A stretch of DNA of 64,000 nucleotides. Source: Lutjanus erythropterus (Eukaryota > Chordata > Actinopteri > Lutjaniformes > Lutjanidae). The translations under genes were made by a program, and so were the position numbers. The stretch lies in contig CM034607.1 in assembly GCA_020091685.1 (NCBI GenBank), forward strand, positions 19,273,221 through 19,337,220, given 5' to 3'. The notes below the pieces were generated by a model. That model worked only from the letters and a program-made list of their open reading frames with translations. It was not told where the DNA came from and searched no databases. Shown in pieces: positions 1-18,357 of the stretch (its first letter is position 1; each line of letters starts with the position of its first letter).

Positions 1-1047
1 GTGAGAGCTTTTTCAGACCATTTTAAGAGAACAGCAATGCAAAAATCTAACTTAGGTGCCCTGTCTCTATTTTCCAGAACTGAATCAGTCCATACATTAA
101 AAAAATAAGTTGCCACAAGGCTTAATTTACTGCAACAATATCATTTTATAAGATTTATCAATGATTCCTTAAAGCTAAAATCATTATCAATTTCTTTTGG
201 TTTTGTGCCTGAACTTGCTGTCTATGTGCTGCTATTTAGACTCAGACGAGGCAAAGAAAGAAACCACATCATTACACAGGAAATGCTTAGTTTATAAAAA
301 GTCAACAGTCTGCAGGTTCTCATTTACACCTATCACCTCAGCAGGTGATTTCCCGTTTACTTGACAGTGTGCTCATCAGTGGGTGGAGTCTTTGCAAAAG
401 CAGCAGACTGCTGACTCTCAATAACAGTTTTCACATATGATCTCCAAGGAGACTGTTTCTGTCAGACATGCTACCACAGGTTGGAAATAATCTGTATGGT
501 TTAGGTGAGGCATGGCACCTGCAGAGTTGTCATGATCACCGTGTTTACATTGATATTAAGACAAATAAAGTCTCAAAATGAACTAACTGTGATGGAGGCA
601 GAGAAATAAGATGGAAACAGAGGATAAAGTGAGTCCAGTCTGCCTGGTAGAAGAGACGATTCATGGTGCACTGGGATTTTATAACTGAACTATGAGCAGG
701 ACGTACACTTGTACTGCATTTATCCTGGCATTGTCCAAGATAACACATGAAGACATTTGCACATACAGCTCCTCTAGGTAATGTCTAGCTAAGTGCAGAG
801 TTACAGTGCATGTGTGGAAGGTGCTAATGCCACACAGATGACATCCGCTGGATTGGTTAATAATACAATAGCTGGTGAAATATTTCACCAGATTTCACCT
901 CAATACCACCCACTTCTTTATGAATTGTAAGATCGCTATTGTGTAATTATACCTAGATCTATACAGACACACCACACTTAATACAGACAAAAACACACAT
1001 CTCCAGACGCAAAGAAGACACTTTTTGCTCAAATGCTCTGCCTTTAC
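1..1047 (-). other. NUP153 intron 3 (part)
   Basis: AT-rich sequence downstream of the exon 3 donor (GTAAAG just below 1048). I see no further NUP153 exon here; the next exon should lie left of the window. Confidence 0.6.
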
Positions 1048-4000
1048 CTTTATCAGAGGCGCGGGAGGAGAAGCCGCTAGTGGTGGAGATGTTATCATCT
1101 TCATGCTGTGACAGGTTGTCCTTAATTTCTTTGACCAAGGAAAAGCCTGTGGAAAAGGGTCCAGGGGCTGAGGAAGTGGAGGGCTGGGAGAAGAGGCTGC
1201 TGGGAGCCCCGAGGGTCGGGGAGGAGGCATCCAGCGGGGGAAAGTGGAGGTGGGAGCGACTCAGAGGAGGCCGAGAAAGCACATACTCGTGAAAGTTCAG
1301 TGATGCCCGGCTGGTTGAGGGCTCTGTGTGAGACAGAAAGAAGTCAGAGGTCAGCATGGTGGTACAGTTAACAAGGGAAACAAATAAGCATTAAAAAAAC
1401 CCTAAACACAATTAAACAAAATTCTTGTGCAAGGCATATCCCTCAGCAATCTTTTTGGCAACCTTTAAGACTGACCGAGGCCCTCACCTGTGTTACTGGT
1501 GCTTGGCTCTGGGGAGTCTCGTCCATCAAGGGGAGGAGGTCCCTCTTCGCTGCCATTAGGAGGAGGCGGCGGTAACTGGCAGTTTTGGTCTGTCCCCAGT
1601 GCAGCCCCTCCTCCTGCAGGAACTTCTTCATTCTTGAAGTATTTCTGCAGCCAGGAGGGGACGATGCTCTTTACTGTGTCTGTCACTCGACTGATGAGGC
1701 CTGACTGCTGCTGATAAAAACATGTGAATAGGAGAGGAAACTGTGAACACAGGGATGAAATGTCTGAGAAGCAGAGACAAATGCATATAGACAAAACAAA
1801 GACTCATAATTCAGGCCATTATCTGTAGCTTCCACATTAGAACATCCCCTTGACAATCAGCAATGGATAAAATTCAATGCATGTAAAACAACACTGCATA
1901 TAAAACAGCTGTGCGAGATGAATCTTGTTGATTTATTTTTCAACTCCTAACGCTGAGGACAACCAAATTGTATTCAAAATGAATTTGTTGCACAGCAAAT
2001 AGGAATAATTTGTGTCCTACTCTTAAAATCATATAAAACAGTTTAACTCTTGCTATTATACAGTACAGCAATCAATGCTGAATTCTATTGTTTAAATCAG
2101 CTGCACAGCTACACTTGCAATGAGAAGCCATTCACTCTCCCCAGTGCAAAGCAAAACACAAGCTCAGTTTGACGGAAACTGGGTCAGGCCCTGTGTATGC
2201 TTCTGTGAAGCACTAAGCAAGTCATGCTCGTGTGCACTGTACTGAGGTCTAGTATTGGATGCTCCAGTTGATAAGGATGAGTCTTGCCTCCTATAGCATT
2301 GCATGGTGTTTTGATATTTAGGTACTTTTTTTAATACTTTGTTAAAAACAGTTCGTATTAGAATTTCCCAAGACTCAGTTCACCCTCTGACTGAACTTCG
2401 TACTCAAGAGACGCTGGTTCTTCCTATTATTTCCCTCCTGTGTCTCCTCTTTCCCCCTCTCCTCTCTGTACGTTCATGACGTAAAGTCCATCATATCAAA
2501 GCAAAATCTGATGTGACTCAAGGTGTTTGATATCGTGACAACACTAGTGTCCTACACCACAAAAAAATTAAACAAGGGAATACAGGAAATAAATAAAGAA
2601 AGCTCTCTTCTGTCAAATGAGTGTAGCAACTTGAAAGAAAATCTCCTCTACATTTAAGGCACTACTCAGGTCTTAACCAGCTAACTGAACTATATCCACC
2701 ATCTCTGAAAGGTTCTGCAGACCAGGAGTTAGGTCAGCAGTATATTATGTTCACAAAGTTGTCAAAATGCTATTAAACTTTGTGTCTTCAGAAACATGAG
2801 CTCTAGTGGTTGAACGTACCAGCATTAAATGGTTTGAGCTCAGTATAATGTTCCCACTGGATGCAGCAGTTTTGGAGTTGCAGTAGGAGAAGATGAAAAA
2901 GCCAGTGACAAAAACTAAAACATGTGAATGCAATAACCAATAAGAGGAAGGGTATATTGGAGAACAAGGATATGTAAAACTTTTGCCAAGCCACACAATG
3001 TTGGTGCCTTTTCTTGATGTAAACCTTACAGTTTTTATCTATATGAATATTTATTTAGCTATTGAAGAACGTAGATGGAGAAGGGAAAGGTTGAGAAAAA
3101 GGGCTACCTAGCAGGTGCCTCAATGTACACGCTGTGGTGGCCCTCAACTCCTGATAAGAGCCATGTGCCTCTTGCTTTCTGCTTATCTATGAATCACACC
3201 TGTGGTCCACTCTGCACTTTAACCTATATGCAAATATACAACTCTAACCAATGAAGAGCAAGTGTCATAATAACCACCGCAAAGCAAGTTTACTTAAGCT
3301 ATTGTTATAAGGATTTAAGGCTGCTGCATTTCTGCTGTGGATGGGGTCATGTGACCAAGTGACCTGTGGTCGACTACCACTGCTCTATTTGGAAGCTATC
3401 ATAGCAAACTGACACACAGTAACTTTTATTGGCTATGCTGGTGCTTGAGTAGATCAGAGCTTCTAGCTGTTAAAGCCAAAAAGTCATTCGAAAATATCAT
3501 ATCAAATAGATATGATGTGCATGTACCTTACACATGTTGAGATCACTGAGTTAGCTGTATTGTTCCATTCATGCCATGTGCAAAAGTAAGTACTGATGAG
3601 AAAGAATCACATTTTTACAGCTTGCAAACAATCCCACAAGCTGTGAGATGAATTAAGCCAAAGATAGTGCAAACATGACATGTCTTATCATGCTCCTTCT
3701 GTTTTTTGACAAGCAGTGTTGTGTAACCCAGGCTACTGAACAAAAGCTAACCCCATCTTTTAAGGACAGCACCACACAAGATTTGGATAATCATCGTTTT
3801 GCCTGACTCTTGTCCAGACACTTTTGTCTGAACTTCAAATATTACTGCATTATTTACCATTTGGTTAATATATAAGCATTTAAAGATGTAATCATAACTC
3901 TCATGTGGCATGACTGAGGCACTATTCAAGTCATATTTGAATTTATTCAAAGTATATTACAAGTTCATGTTTGCCAGTTATTGTATTTGTTTGTTGTTGC

Positions 4001-6192
4001 AATGAACAATACAATGAACTACACTAAGCCTAATCTTCCCTCAGTTGACAGTTTATTAGGTCAACCTAAAAGCTGCTAAAAAGAATGCAGTGTAAACACC
4101 AGCCATTCCCTGAATTATTATGTTCAGTTTTAAGAGCAGTCCTTAAAATATCACAATATTTCAGGGTACTCTGCAATGATGATATTCTTCACAAAAGAAA
4201 AATACTGAAAGTAGCTTCTGTTTGAGGAGGTGAAATTAATTTGCTGTATTGCCTCCTCTTGCTGTTACAATCTTCTGATCTCTTAACTAAACCACATCCA
4301 CACTACTGATATTGCTTTCCTTTTTGGAACAAACTCCTCCACAGCAGAGGTGCTGGCAATGTTACTTTTGCTTTCAGGATTGCTTGCTGTGTGTAACAGC
4401 ATGATGTCATTATGTTAACAAATCAGAATATTGTCATTATCACAATATATATTTTTTTAAATAATGATTATGAGCAATAGAATATGGCACACCCCTAGTT
4501 GACAGTTTATTAGGTCAACCTAAAAACTGCTAAAATTAATGCAGTGTAAAGCACCAGCCCTGTCCTGATTCAACCTGCATATTGAGTATTTTGAAAAAAG
4601 GCTTTCAATACCTTAAGAGTAAATGCCCAAGATGTAGTTCATCTTTAATGTTGTGAAACTGTTTTCATTGGAAAAATGCCAAAGTGCGAAGACAAGAACT
4701 TTAGAGTTGAAACAACTTAAGTTTAATTACAATAAGCTTCTATTTATATCTTATGAAACTGCTTTGACTGTGTAAAAGGAGCTGAAAATTGATTTTATGA
4801 AATGGTTATTGAAAAAAGTATTGTGCAGGAACTGGTATCACTATAGATATCTGTACTGAACACTTGTCCAACACATAACTGAAAAACTTGAACTGGTGAT
4901 ATTAGTTTGTGTAAGTAAACCACTATATAATCAGTGCATCACATTATAAATCATTATGGTCATAACCTTTAATTATGTATATTTGACTGAACTGTATGTG
5001 ATACAAGGAGTTGAGCTCCACGCAAAATGTGAACAACTAATGTCAGCCATAAATAATGACTATCCATAAAAATCTGGTTTGCTATGTGAACCTAATAAAA
5101 CGACAAAAGAGTAATGTTATATAATTCATCAGCTTTAACTGCTCCCAATGACCAACTGCCTGTGTAATCAAAATTAAGACTGTTTTTAAAGAAACCCGCT
5201 GGCGTCAGTTTTAAAGCAAGCTTTCCAGTTCAGTTCATTTCAGTTCAGTTGCCTCCGGTCAGATAAAAGTGGCTGACGTTCATATAAACAAACTCATTTG
5301 TAGTTCAAGGGACTATCATACAGGATCACTGACAAAATACGTCAATAGATGTGACATGCATTAAGACATGTCTATTCCACTGTTAGTATTATAGGGCGGT
5401 TTTAAAGCCAATATTCGTTGACGTCCAGGCGGCAAGTGAGCCAACCATGTGGGTTCCCAATCAGCCAATGCTTCCTGCGCAATCCTGGCTGAGATTTGGC
5501 TAACGGTAGCTAGCCCAACATCCAAACTGATTCCAGACATGCCAGGAAGACAGTGTTGACATTTAAAAGCATAAAAAGCGACTACACATATATGTACACA
5601 CACTGAATTTAGAACCAAATGATCATGTCACTCTGCTGCCTGCGGTATGATGCCTCCAAACTTATGAAGAGAAGACAACAATGCGTTGCTCTCTAATGCT
5701 AGCCTGCTAGCAAGCATTAGCTGCATCAGCTAGGCTAATACTTAGAATTCTACTTCCTTGCTTTCCGCTAACTACCTAACAGCTAACAACTTACTAATAA
5801 AGCTAAAGTTTGTTTGTCTCGACGTGTCATGTGTGCACCTTTACTTTACCAAATACCGGTTAACTAGTCTAAACGACTCACTGTGCCCTGATTTGACCTG
5901 TCAACTCCGTCTCATTTTGCTAAGCTATAAGCCAGCCTGCTAGCTCACTAGCATTTCCTGGACATGCTAGCAGCGCGTGGAGGCCACGAGCGCTAACGGC
6001 AGGCCATAAAATGTCTCCAACAAAACAATAACAAGAGCTACCAGGTAGTGGCACCGCAGTCAACCTAACGGTCTCGACGCGGGCTTTTAACACGAAAACT
6101 TTCACCCAAGTTACCTGTTTACTCTTGGCGTAAGGTTTAGAGGCGATATGATATCTCCTGCTTCTAATTTTCCCTCCACCCGTGGCCGCCAT
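1048..6192 (-). CDS. nup153: Nucleoporin NUP153, first three coding exons (partial)
   Basis: NUP153 sits on the nuclear basket side of the nuclear pore, contacts lamin and importins, and helps pore assembly. Coding exons on the minus strand are 6115-6192, 1488-1710 and 1048-1323, in phases 0, 1 and 1; each has a GT donor and an AG acceptor and joins in frame. Exon 1 encodes MAATGGGKIRSRRYH, matching the Gly-rich then KIR(T/S)RR start of vertebrate NUP153. Exon 2 encodes LISRVTDTVKSIVPSWLQKY, the family's N-terminal amphipathic helix region that associates with membrane. Exon 3 holds the conserved FSLVKEIKD and DDNISTTSGFSSRASDK stretches. The start at 6192 was chosen over an in-frame ATG at 6243 because it matches the family and has a strong context (GAGCCATGG). 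The zinc fingers and FG repeats lie beyond the left edge. Confidence 0.93.
4043..4113 (+). repeat. Dispersed repeat fragment, copy A
   Basis: Starts AGTTGACAGTTTATTAGGTC and runs through a TGCAGTGTAAACACCAGCC segment. It is nearly the same as 4497-4568 in the same direction, about 450 bases away. The 'TTTATTAGGT..ACCT' core resembles a repeat common in fish genomes. Confidence 0.7.
4497..4568 (+). repeat. Dispersed repeat fragment, copy B
   Basis: Direct copy of 4043-4113 with a handful of substitutions (AAAACTGCTAAAATTAATGC in place of AAAGCTGCTAAAAAGAATGC). Confidence 0.7.
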
Positions 6193-6270
6193 GGCTCTTT
6201 CGTCTGAGTGTCTATCGGTGTTTCGGCGCCGGATAGCTGTCATCCAGCACAGCGGCCACTCACTAAGGAA

Positions 6271-6286
6271 CTATGGGAAATGTAGT
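6271..6286 (-). promoter_or_regulatory. ZNF143/SBS-like site upstream of NUP153
   Basis: On the minus strand this reads ACTACATTTCCCATAG, close to the ACTACAATTCCCAG core bound by ZNF143 (established motif). It lies about 80 bases upstream of the NUP153 start codon, where many housekeeping promoters carry this element. The site is seen; its use is inferred. Confidence 0.45.
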
Positions 6287-7629
6287 AGCTGGATATAACA
6301 AAGACAGGACAGGACTTTGAACCACATGGCTCTTACATGGGGCTATTTTGTGTCATGTGATTGAAAAGTATTATATAGCTAATGTTTTTAAATATATTTA
6401 TTTTTATATTATCAATGGGAAGCACAGTGTAGTCATTTTGGTATACTGTAGCTGAAACGATTAGTTGCAGATTAATCAATTAATCTGCAACAATAATCAC
6501 TAGTCATCATGCAAAAATCTTGATTAAACAATGAAATAAAAAATAGTCTCTAGTTACAGCACTGCATGTTGTCTTTCTCCACTGTAATTCAACATTTGAT
6601 GGATCACAAAATCAGTGGGTATGATGACAATAATTAACAACAATGGGAACATTTTCTTTGGATCTATCCATGAGTACTGTCAGGTTTTTCTGTTATATTG
6701 AATGTATCAAACAGAAACCAATATGATGAAATTAATGCAAGCTGAGTACAGTTTAGTGGTTAAATATCTAAGCTACCGAAGAAAGAACGGACAGAATGAA
6801 AAACAAATCAAAATGTGATCATTTAATTATGTGTACAAAAACAAGCAAAGCAACCCATATAAAATCATAACTCAGTAAGTAGTGCATTGGAGGCTACAAT
6901 TAACAATTTATAAACATTTCACATTAAATACAGTGTGTTTTGACATTTAAAGCATTGTAGATGTTCAAAAGACTGAAGTCACCACCAAGGAAGGCTACTA
7001 AAAAGTTTCATTCAAATAACATCAATACAAATAAGCAGACGTTAACTTACTAACACTGGCAAAGCTAATAAGAGGTTGTAAAACACTAACACTAAATACA
7101 AAACTATACTGCCTCATTCAACAACATTAAGAACAGCTTATATGGACCAGTCACTCACTGTGTTGTATTAACGTCACATTTCATTAATTTGGTTCACTAA
7201 AAAAAAAAAATCTTTGAAAGGGATCTTTTCACTCAAACAAGTGATTATCCTCTGCTATTGAATGTCACCAAAGTGCTTTTGCATTGAATGTCACAGTATT
7301 CTCCGTCAGTGCACCTATCACACATCACTTACTTCTCTTTCTACAAATACACACAAAAATTACAAAACTAACACACATCTCAACAATTTCAACCACATTT
7401 ATGAATGCTAAAAAGGGTAAGAATGACATGTAAAGGTTACAGTTAGTTGAGTAACACTTGGTTGCTCCTCTCATTTGAACTAGGCGAAAACATCTTTCCT
7501 GATGATGCAGTTTTGATTGAAGAAAAGCATTCAGTAGGGAGAGACCAGGGACATTTGTAACAGGGGACAAGTGTAACACACTCGAGTCCTCAGTTCCAAT
7601 TAGAAACAAGCTAGAGTCATGACACTTAA

Positions 7630-7704
7630 GGGCCTTCCACACCAAGAACTATAACTATTACCATACATATTTTTTATAGTTATAGTTCTTGGTGTGGACG
7701 GCCC
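7630..7704. repeat. Near-perfect hairpin (palindromic short element)
   Basis: The left arm at 7630-7658 (GGGCCTTCCACACCAAGAAC...) is the reverse complement of the right arm ending at 7704, with about one mismatch in 29 bases and a loop of about 16 bases. This is likely a minimal inverted-repeat transposon relic, inserted in the PTDSS1 3' flank. Confidence 0.8.
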
Positions 7705-9181
7705 TTTATTCTGCACATGCTCAGTAGGATTCTCTCTCCCTGTGAAAAGGAGCAGAATCATTTCACCTTGACAAACATTAAACAAAATCTGACTTTGAGG
7801 TAAGTAAGTCACTTTTTCAATGTACAGTATTTTTCTTCTGCTGTCTCATTTTCAGACAGCTGCAATTTTTAACCTACATCTATTTTATCTTTAGGTTATT
7901 GGTTAAAAATTAACATGAGCAAACAAGGCTTATGTAGGTGTCGTAGAAAATGAACATAACACTAAGGTCTACTTACCTTGGCAATACTTGCCTAGTCTTC
8001 TGCAAAAATAGAATTAGACTTTTGCTTTGAATGCATAAGCCTGACATCTGAAAGAATTTGAGCTACATACAAAAAACGTGTTAATGTGTAATGTGATTAC
8101 TTTGAGGTGTACTTTTATATGCGTTATAGTGGGTTAGTATGACTTTTTTCTTCAGTATTACAATTGTCCCCACCTTGCATTAAATCTAATGTAATGAAAA
8201 TATATTGATTGTATTAATTAGTTGACATATATGTGCTTCTTATATCAAAAGATGACTGGTGTAGTTTAAGAAGTGTGTGAGTTGTGAAGGAAAATGTAAA
8301 AAATGTTTCAATTGCTCCCAGTCTCCCCTACTGTACATATCAGTACTTTACTGTGTTATAGCTAAGTGCAAAAATGTGTCACTTTGGCAATAATTATAAA
8401 AAACAAACAAACAAATATATTAAATCCACAAATAAACATCAAAAATTCAAGTGACTTACAAACAACAATAATGTGATCTTTAGTTTTGAAATAAAGGTAG
8501 TAAATTTAGCACAAAAAACAAAAAGGTATTAAAGAGATTATAGTGCAAAAAATAGTGGCTGTATTTGCATATACATACTCATAGGGTACATATACATGAG
8601 GTGGTGGTGCAGACTGGTTTGTAAAGCCGACCACACTGATAAAGCTGGCACTCCCCTGACTGGACATATGTAACCTGTCCTTTTGTGCAAAGCATCTAAA
8701 CAACATTCAGTGTTTAAGGTAAAAAAAAAATGCTGGGTGTAGGATGATGCTGAGTCTAGTTTCTACAATGCAAATAAGGCCATCTTCTCTTTCAAAATCC
8801 AGTGTATATTCCTTGGTTATTTAGGTCTGTTTAAAAATATCTTTGATATTAAATAGAAAACCAATTTTGGTCTTGCCATACAATATTAAAGGTCGGCAAG
8901 AACTGATTCTACAGAGAATCATCACCCCAATCTGCAGGTCCATGAAGCTTTCAGACTCCCACAGCCATTAGAATATGGTAAGCTGGAATAGTATATCGAG
9001 GCCTATTGATGCGGCTTTGTTTGTTGTTGGAGTCTGCTTTCTGCCCTCTAGGATGTACTAAACCCTCGATGCAACTTTGAATTATTCAGTAAATTTAAGT
9101 GCATACTGTGTTACTCTTTTTGGGTGCTTTCTGGAGTGCGTCCTTCATTCTCTCACAGAGCATGTGAATATTCAGTGTTGT

Positions 9182-16619
<7,438 letters not shown>

Positions 16620-17080
16620 GCCGCTGCTGTAGCCTACTTTCGTAATTTTGAACGGATAAAAAACACCAAAAGTTAGCAGTTGGCAGAAAGGCAGGATGAT
16701 GCGACGAGAGCCACTCAAGAAGAAACCCTGAAGATGAACTGAACCATAGAGCTAATAGGGGTGTTGGTATGTTGAAATACACATTCTAGTATGCAAAAAA
16801 AACAAAAGCTATAAATATTTAATGTCATAACGTAATAGAATTCATATATACAGTCCTTTTACTCAGTTCAAGTCAAATATTTTGGTTTTATGTACTCATG
16901 AGTATGTTATTTGCATTTTTTTAGTACCCACAAATCTGTCGCAGTGGTATATCCCACATTGTGACACTTCCGTGAAGTCCTTCCGTTGATATGCACGTGA
17001 AAACAGTTGACATTGTGGTACACCTTGGAAGATGATGGAGCTGAGTTAAGGATTAAATGTTTTGAACTGAAATGTGAGTA
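16620..17080. promoter_or_regulatory. Shared divergent promoter region of PTDSS1 and MTERF3
   Basis: The region lies between the PTDSS1 start (16619, minus) and the probable first MTERF3 exon (plus). Two ETS-type CTTCCG sites occur at 16967-16972 and 16980-16985. A good splice donor (AAAT|GTGAGT, gt at 17074-17075) suggests that a non-coding MTERF3 exon ends near 17073. The arrangement is conserved in vertebrates; the exact transcription starts are inferred. Confidence 0.45.
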
Positions 17081-18350
17081 AGAAGTTAGTAATTTAAAAT
17101 AATGTGTTGGCGTTGCTAGTTTTTTCTGATTTTCTCTTTCCAGACTAAATGAGGATGTTATTTTGAAAGCTTGCTAGCATCAGGCTCAAGCTAGCCGCTT
17201 GTAGAGTGCAACAATTCAGTCTTAAGCTTTTATTTTATAACGTAGAGCTATCTGTATTAATGACTAACAACTGAAAACGTATCTTATTCTAAATGACCCC
17301 TCTGCATATATGACTAGCCCTGATAGTTCAGCCTTATTTCACATAAGCATTGTACTGTCAGAATATGCGCATAAAGTAACTTGTTTTTCATACAATATTT
17401 TTTGCGTTTTTTCAAGCAGTATATATTAACAATCTATTCTACTGTATATTTAGATGGTTAGTCGTCTTTGTTTAGCAGTATGTCTTTATTTGGAACCACC
17501 TTAAATTTCTTCTTGGCACTGGATGTTAGTACTGCAAGTGCTGTATGTTGAGAGTTACTACATTTTGTTTGTTTACATTTTGTTTACGTTTTTGTGAAGT
17601 ACTTTCAATCAAGCAGGTCCAGGCTGTGTATGATGATAGGCCTGCACAATAAGCAATAGTGATATTGATAATAGACCAATCATCAATTGCAGTAAGTAAA
17701 TTGTTTAATAAAATATTATGTAATTTATCTTAAATTAATTAAATGCAAACCGCCATGAAAGCACATAACAAATACACTCTGGCTCATAAACAGCCAATCA
17801 TATCCCTTGATAATGGAGTGTGCTGTGAGTGGTATACAAATAGCAAATCATTTAACATCTGTTCAGATACATCATCACCAACAACAAAAACAGCATGGAG
17901 TGAGAATATTAGAACAGAGGGAAATTGCTAATAAAAAAGGACAGGTTGGCCAATATGGCAATCTTTTAATTTGCCTTTTTAAAAGTATGTTACCTGTGTG
18001 CTTTGATAGACAATGTGGTTAATTTCAAAGTAAGACAGTTAAATTCAAAATAAAGTGGTTAAATTCAACTTTTTTTAAATCCTGGTCTGTATTTAAAAAA
18101 AAAATCATATTTAGTCATTAAAAATTATTAATAATTATCAATGTAGACTGAAATGAAACGTTTTATTGTGACTTTTTTTTTTTTTTAGCTATGTCGCTCA
18201 GCATTATATAATGCTACCATAAACTTTTGTTTTGATGGTACCAAGCTCTAAAAAAATATGAGTGCACTGTCATCACCTTGAGATAATAATCCAGTAGTAA
18301 TTCTTATATTGAAAGGCTTGCTGCTCAAACCATGATTTTTTTTATTGCAG
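17081..18350 (+). other. Probable MTERF3 5' UTR intron
   Basis: AT-rich, with no supported coding sequence. It ends with a clear acceptor (TTTTTTTTATTGCAG ending at 18350) seven bases before the MTERF3 start codon. Confidence 0.5.
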
Positions 18351-18357
18351 AATTGCC

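Larger units (their letters stand above)
1711..6114 (-). other. NUP153 intron 1 with dispersed repeat fragments
   Basis: A 4.4 kb intron between NUP153 coding exons 1 and 2. It holds two copies of one repeat fragment (see 4043-4113 and 4497-4568). No convincing exon was found on either strand. Near the left end, 1320-1490 is NUP153 intron 2. Confidence 0.6.
6193..9181. other. Intergenic: PTDSS1 3' UTR side and NUP153 promoter
   Basis: Lies between the NUP153 start (6192) and the PTDSS1 stop (9182), both genes on the minus strand. The right part is probably PTDSS1 3' UTR, but I could not pick its poly(A) signal. It contains a palindrome at 6463-6491 (TTGCAGATTAAT / ATTAATCTGCAA) and a long hairpin at 7630-7704. 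No coding sequence is supported. Confidence 0.55.

Noticed and set aside
6193..6243. NUP153 start at the upstream ATG (6243)
   Set aside because: The extra 17 residues do not match the family; the downstream ATG at 6192 has a strong context and aligns with the vertebrate start.
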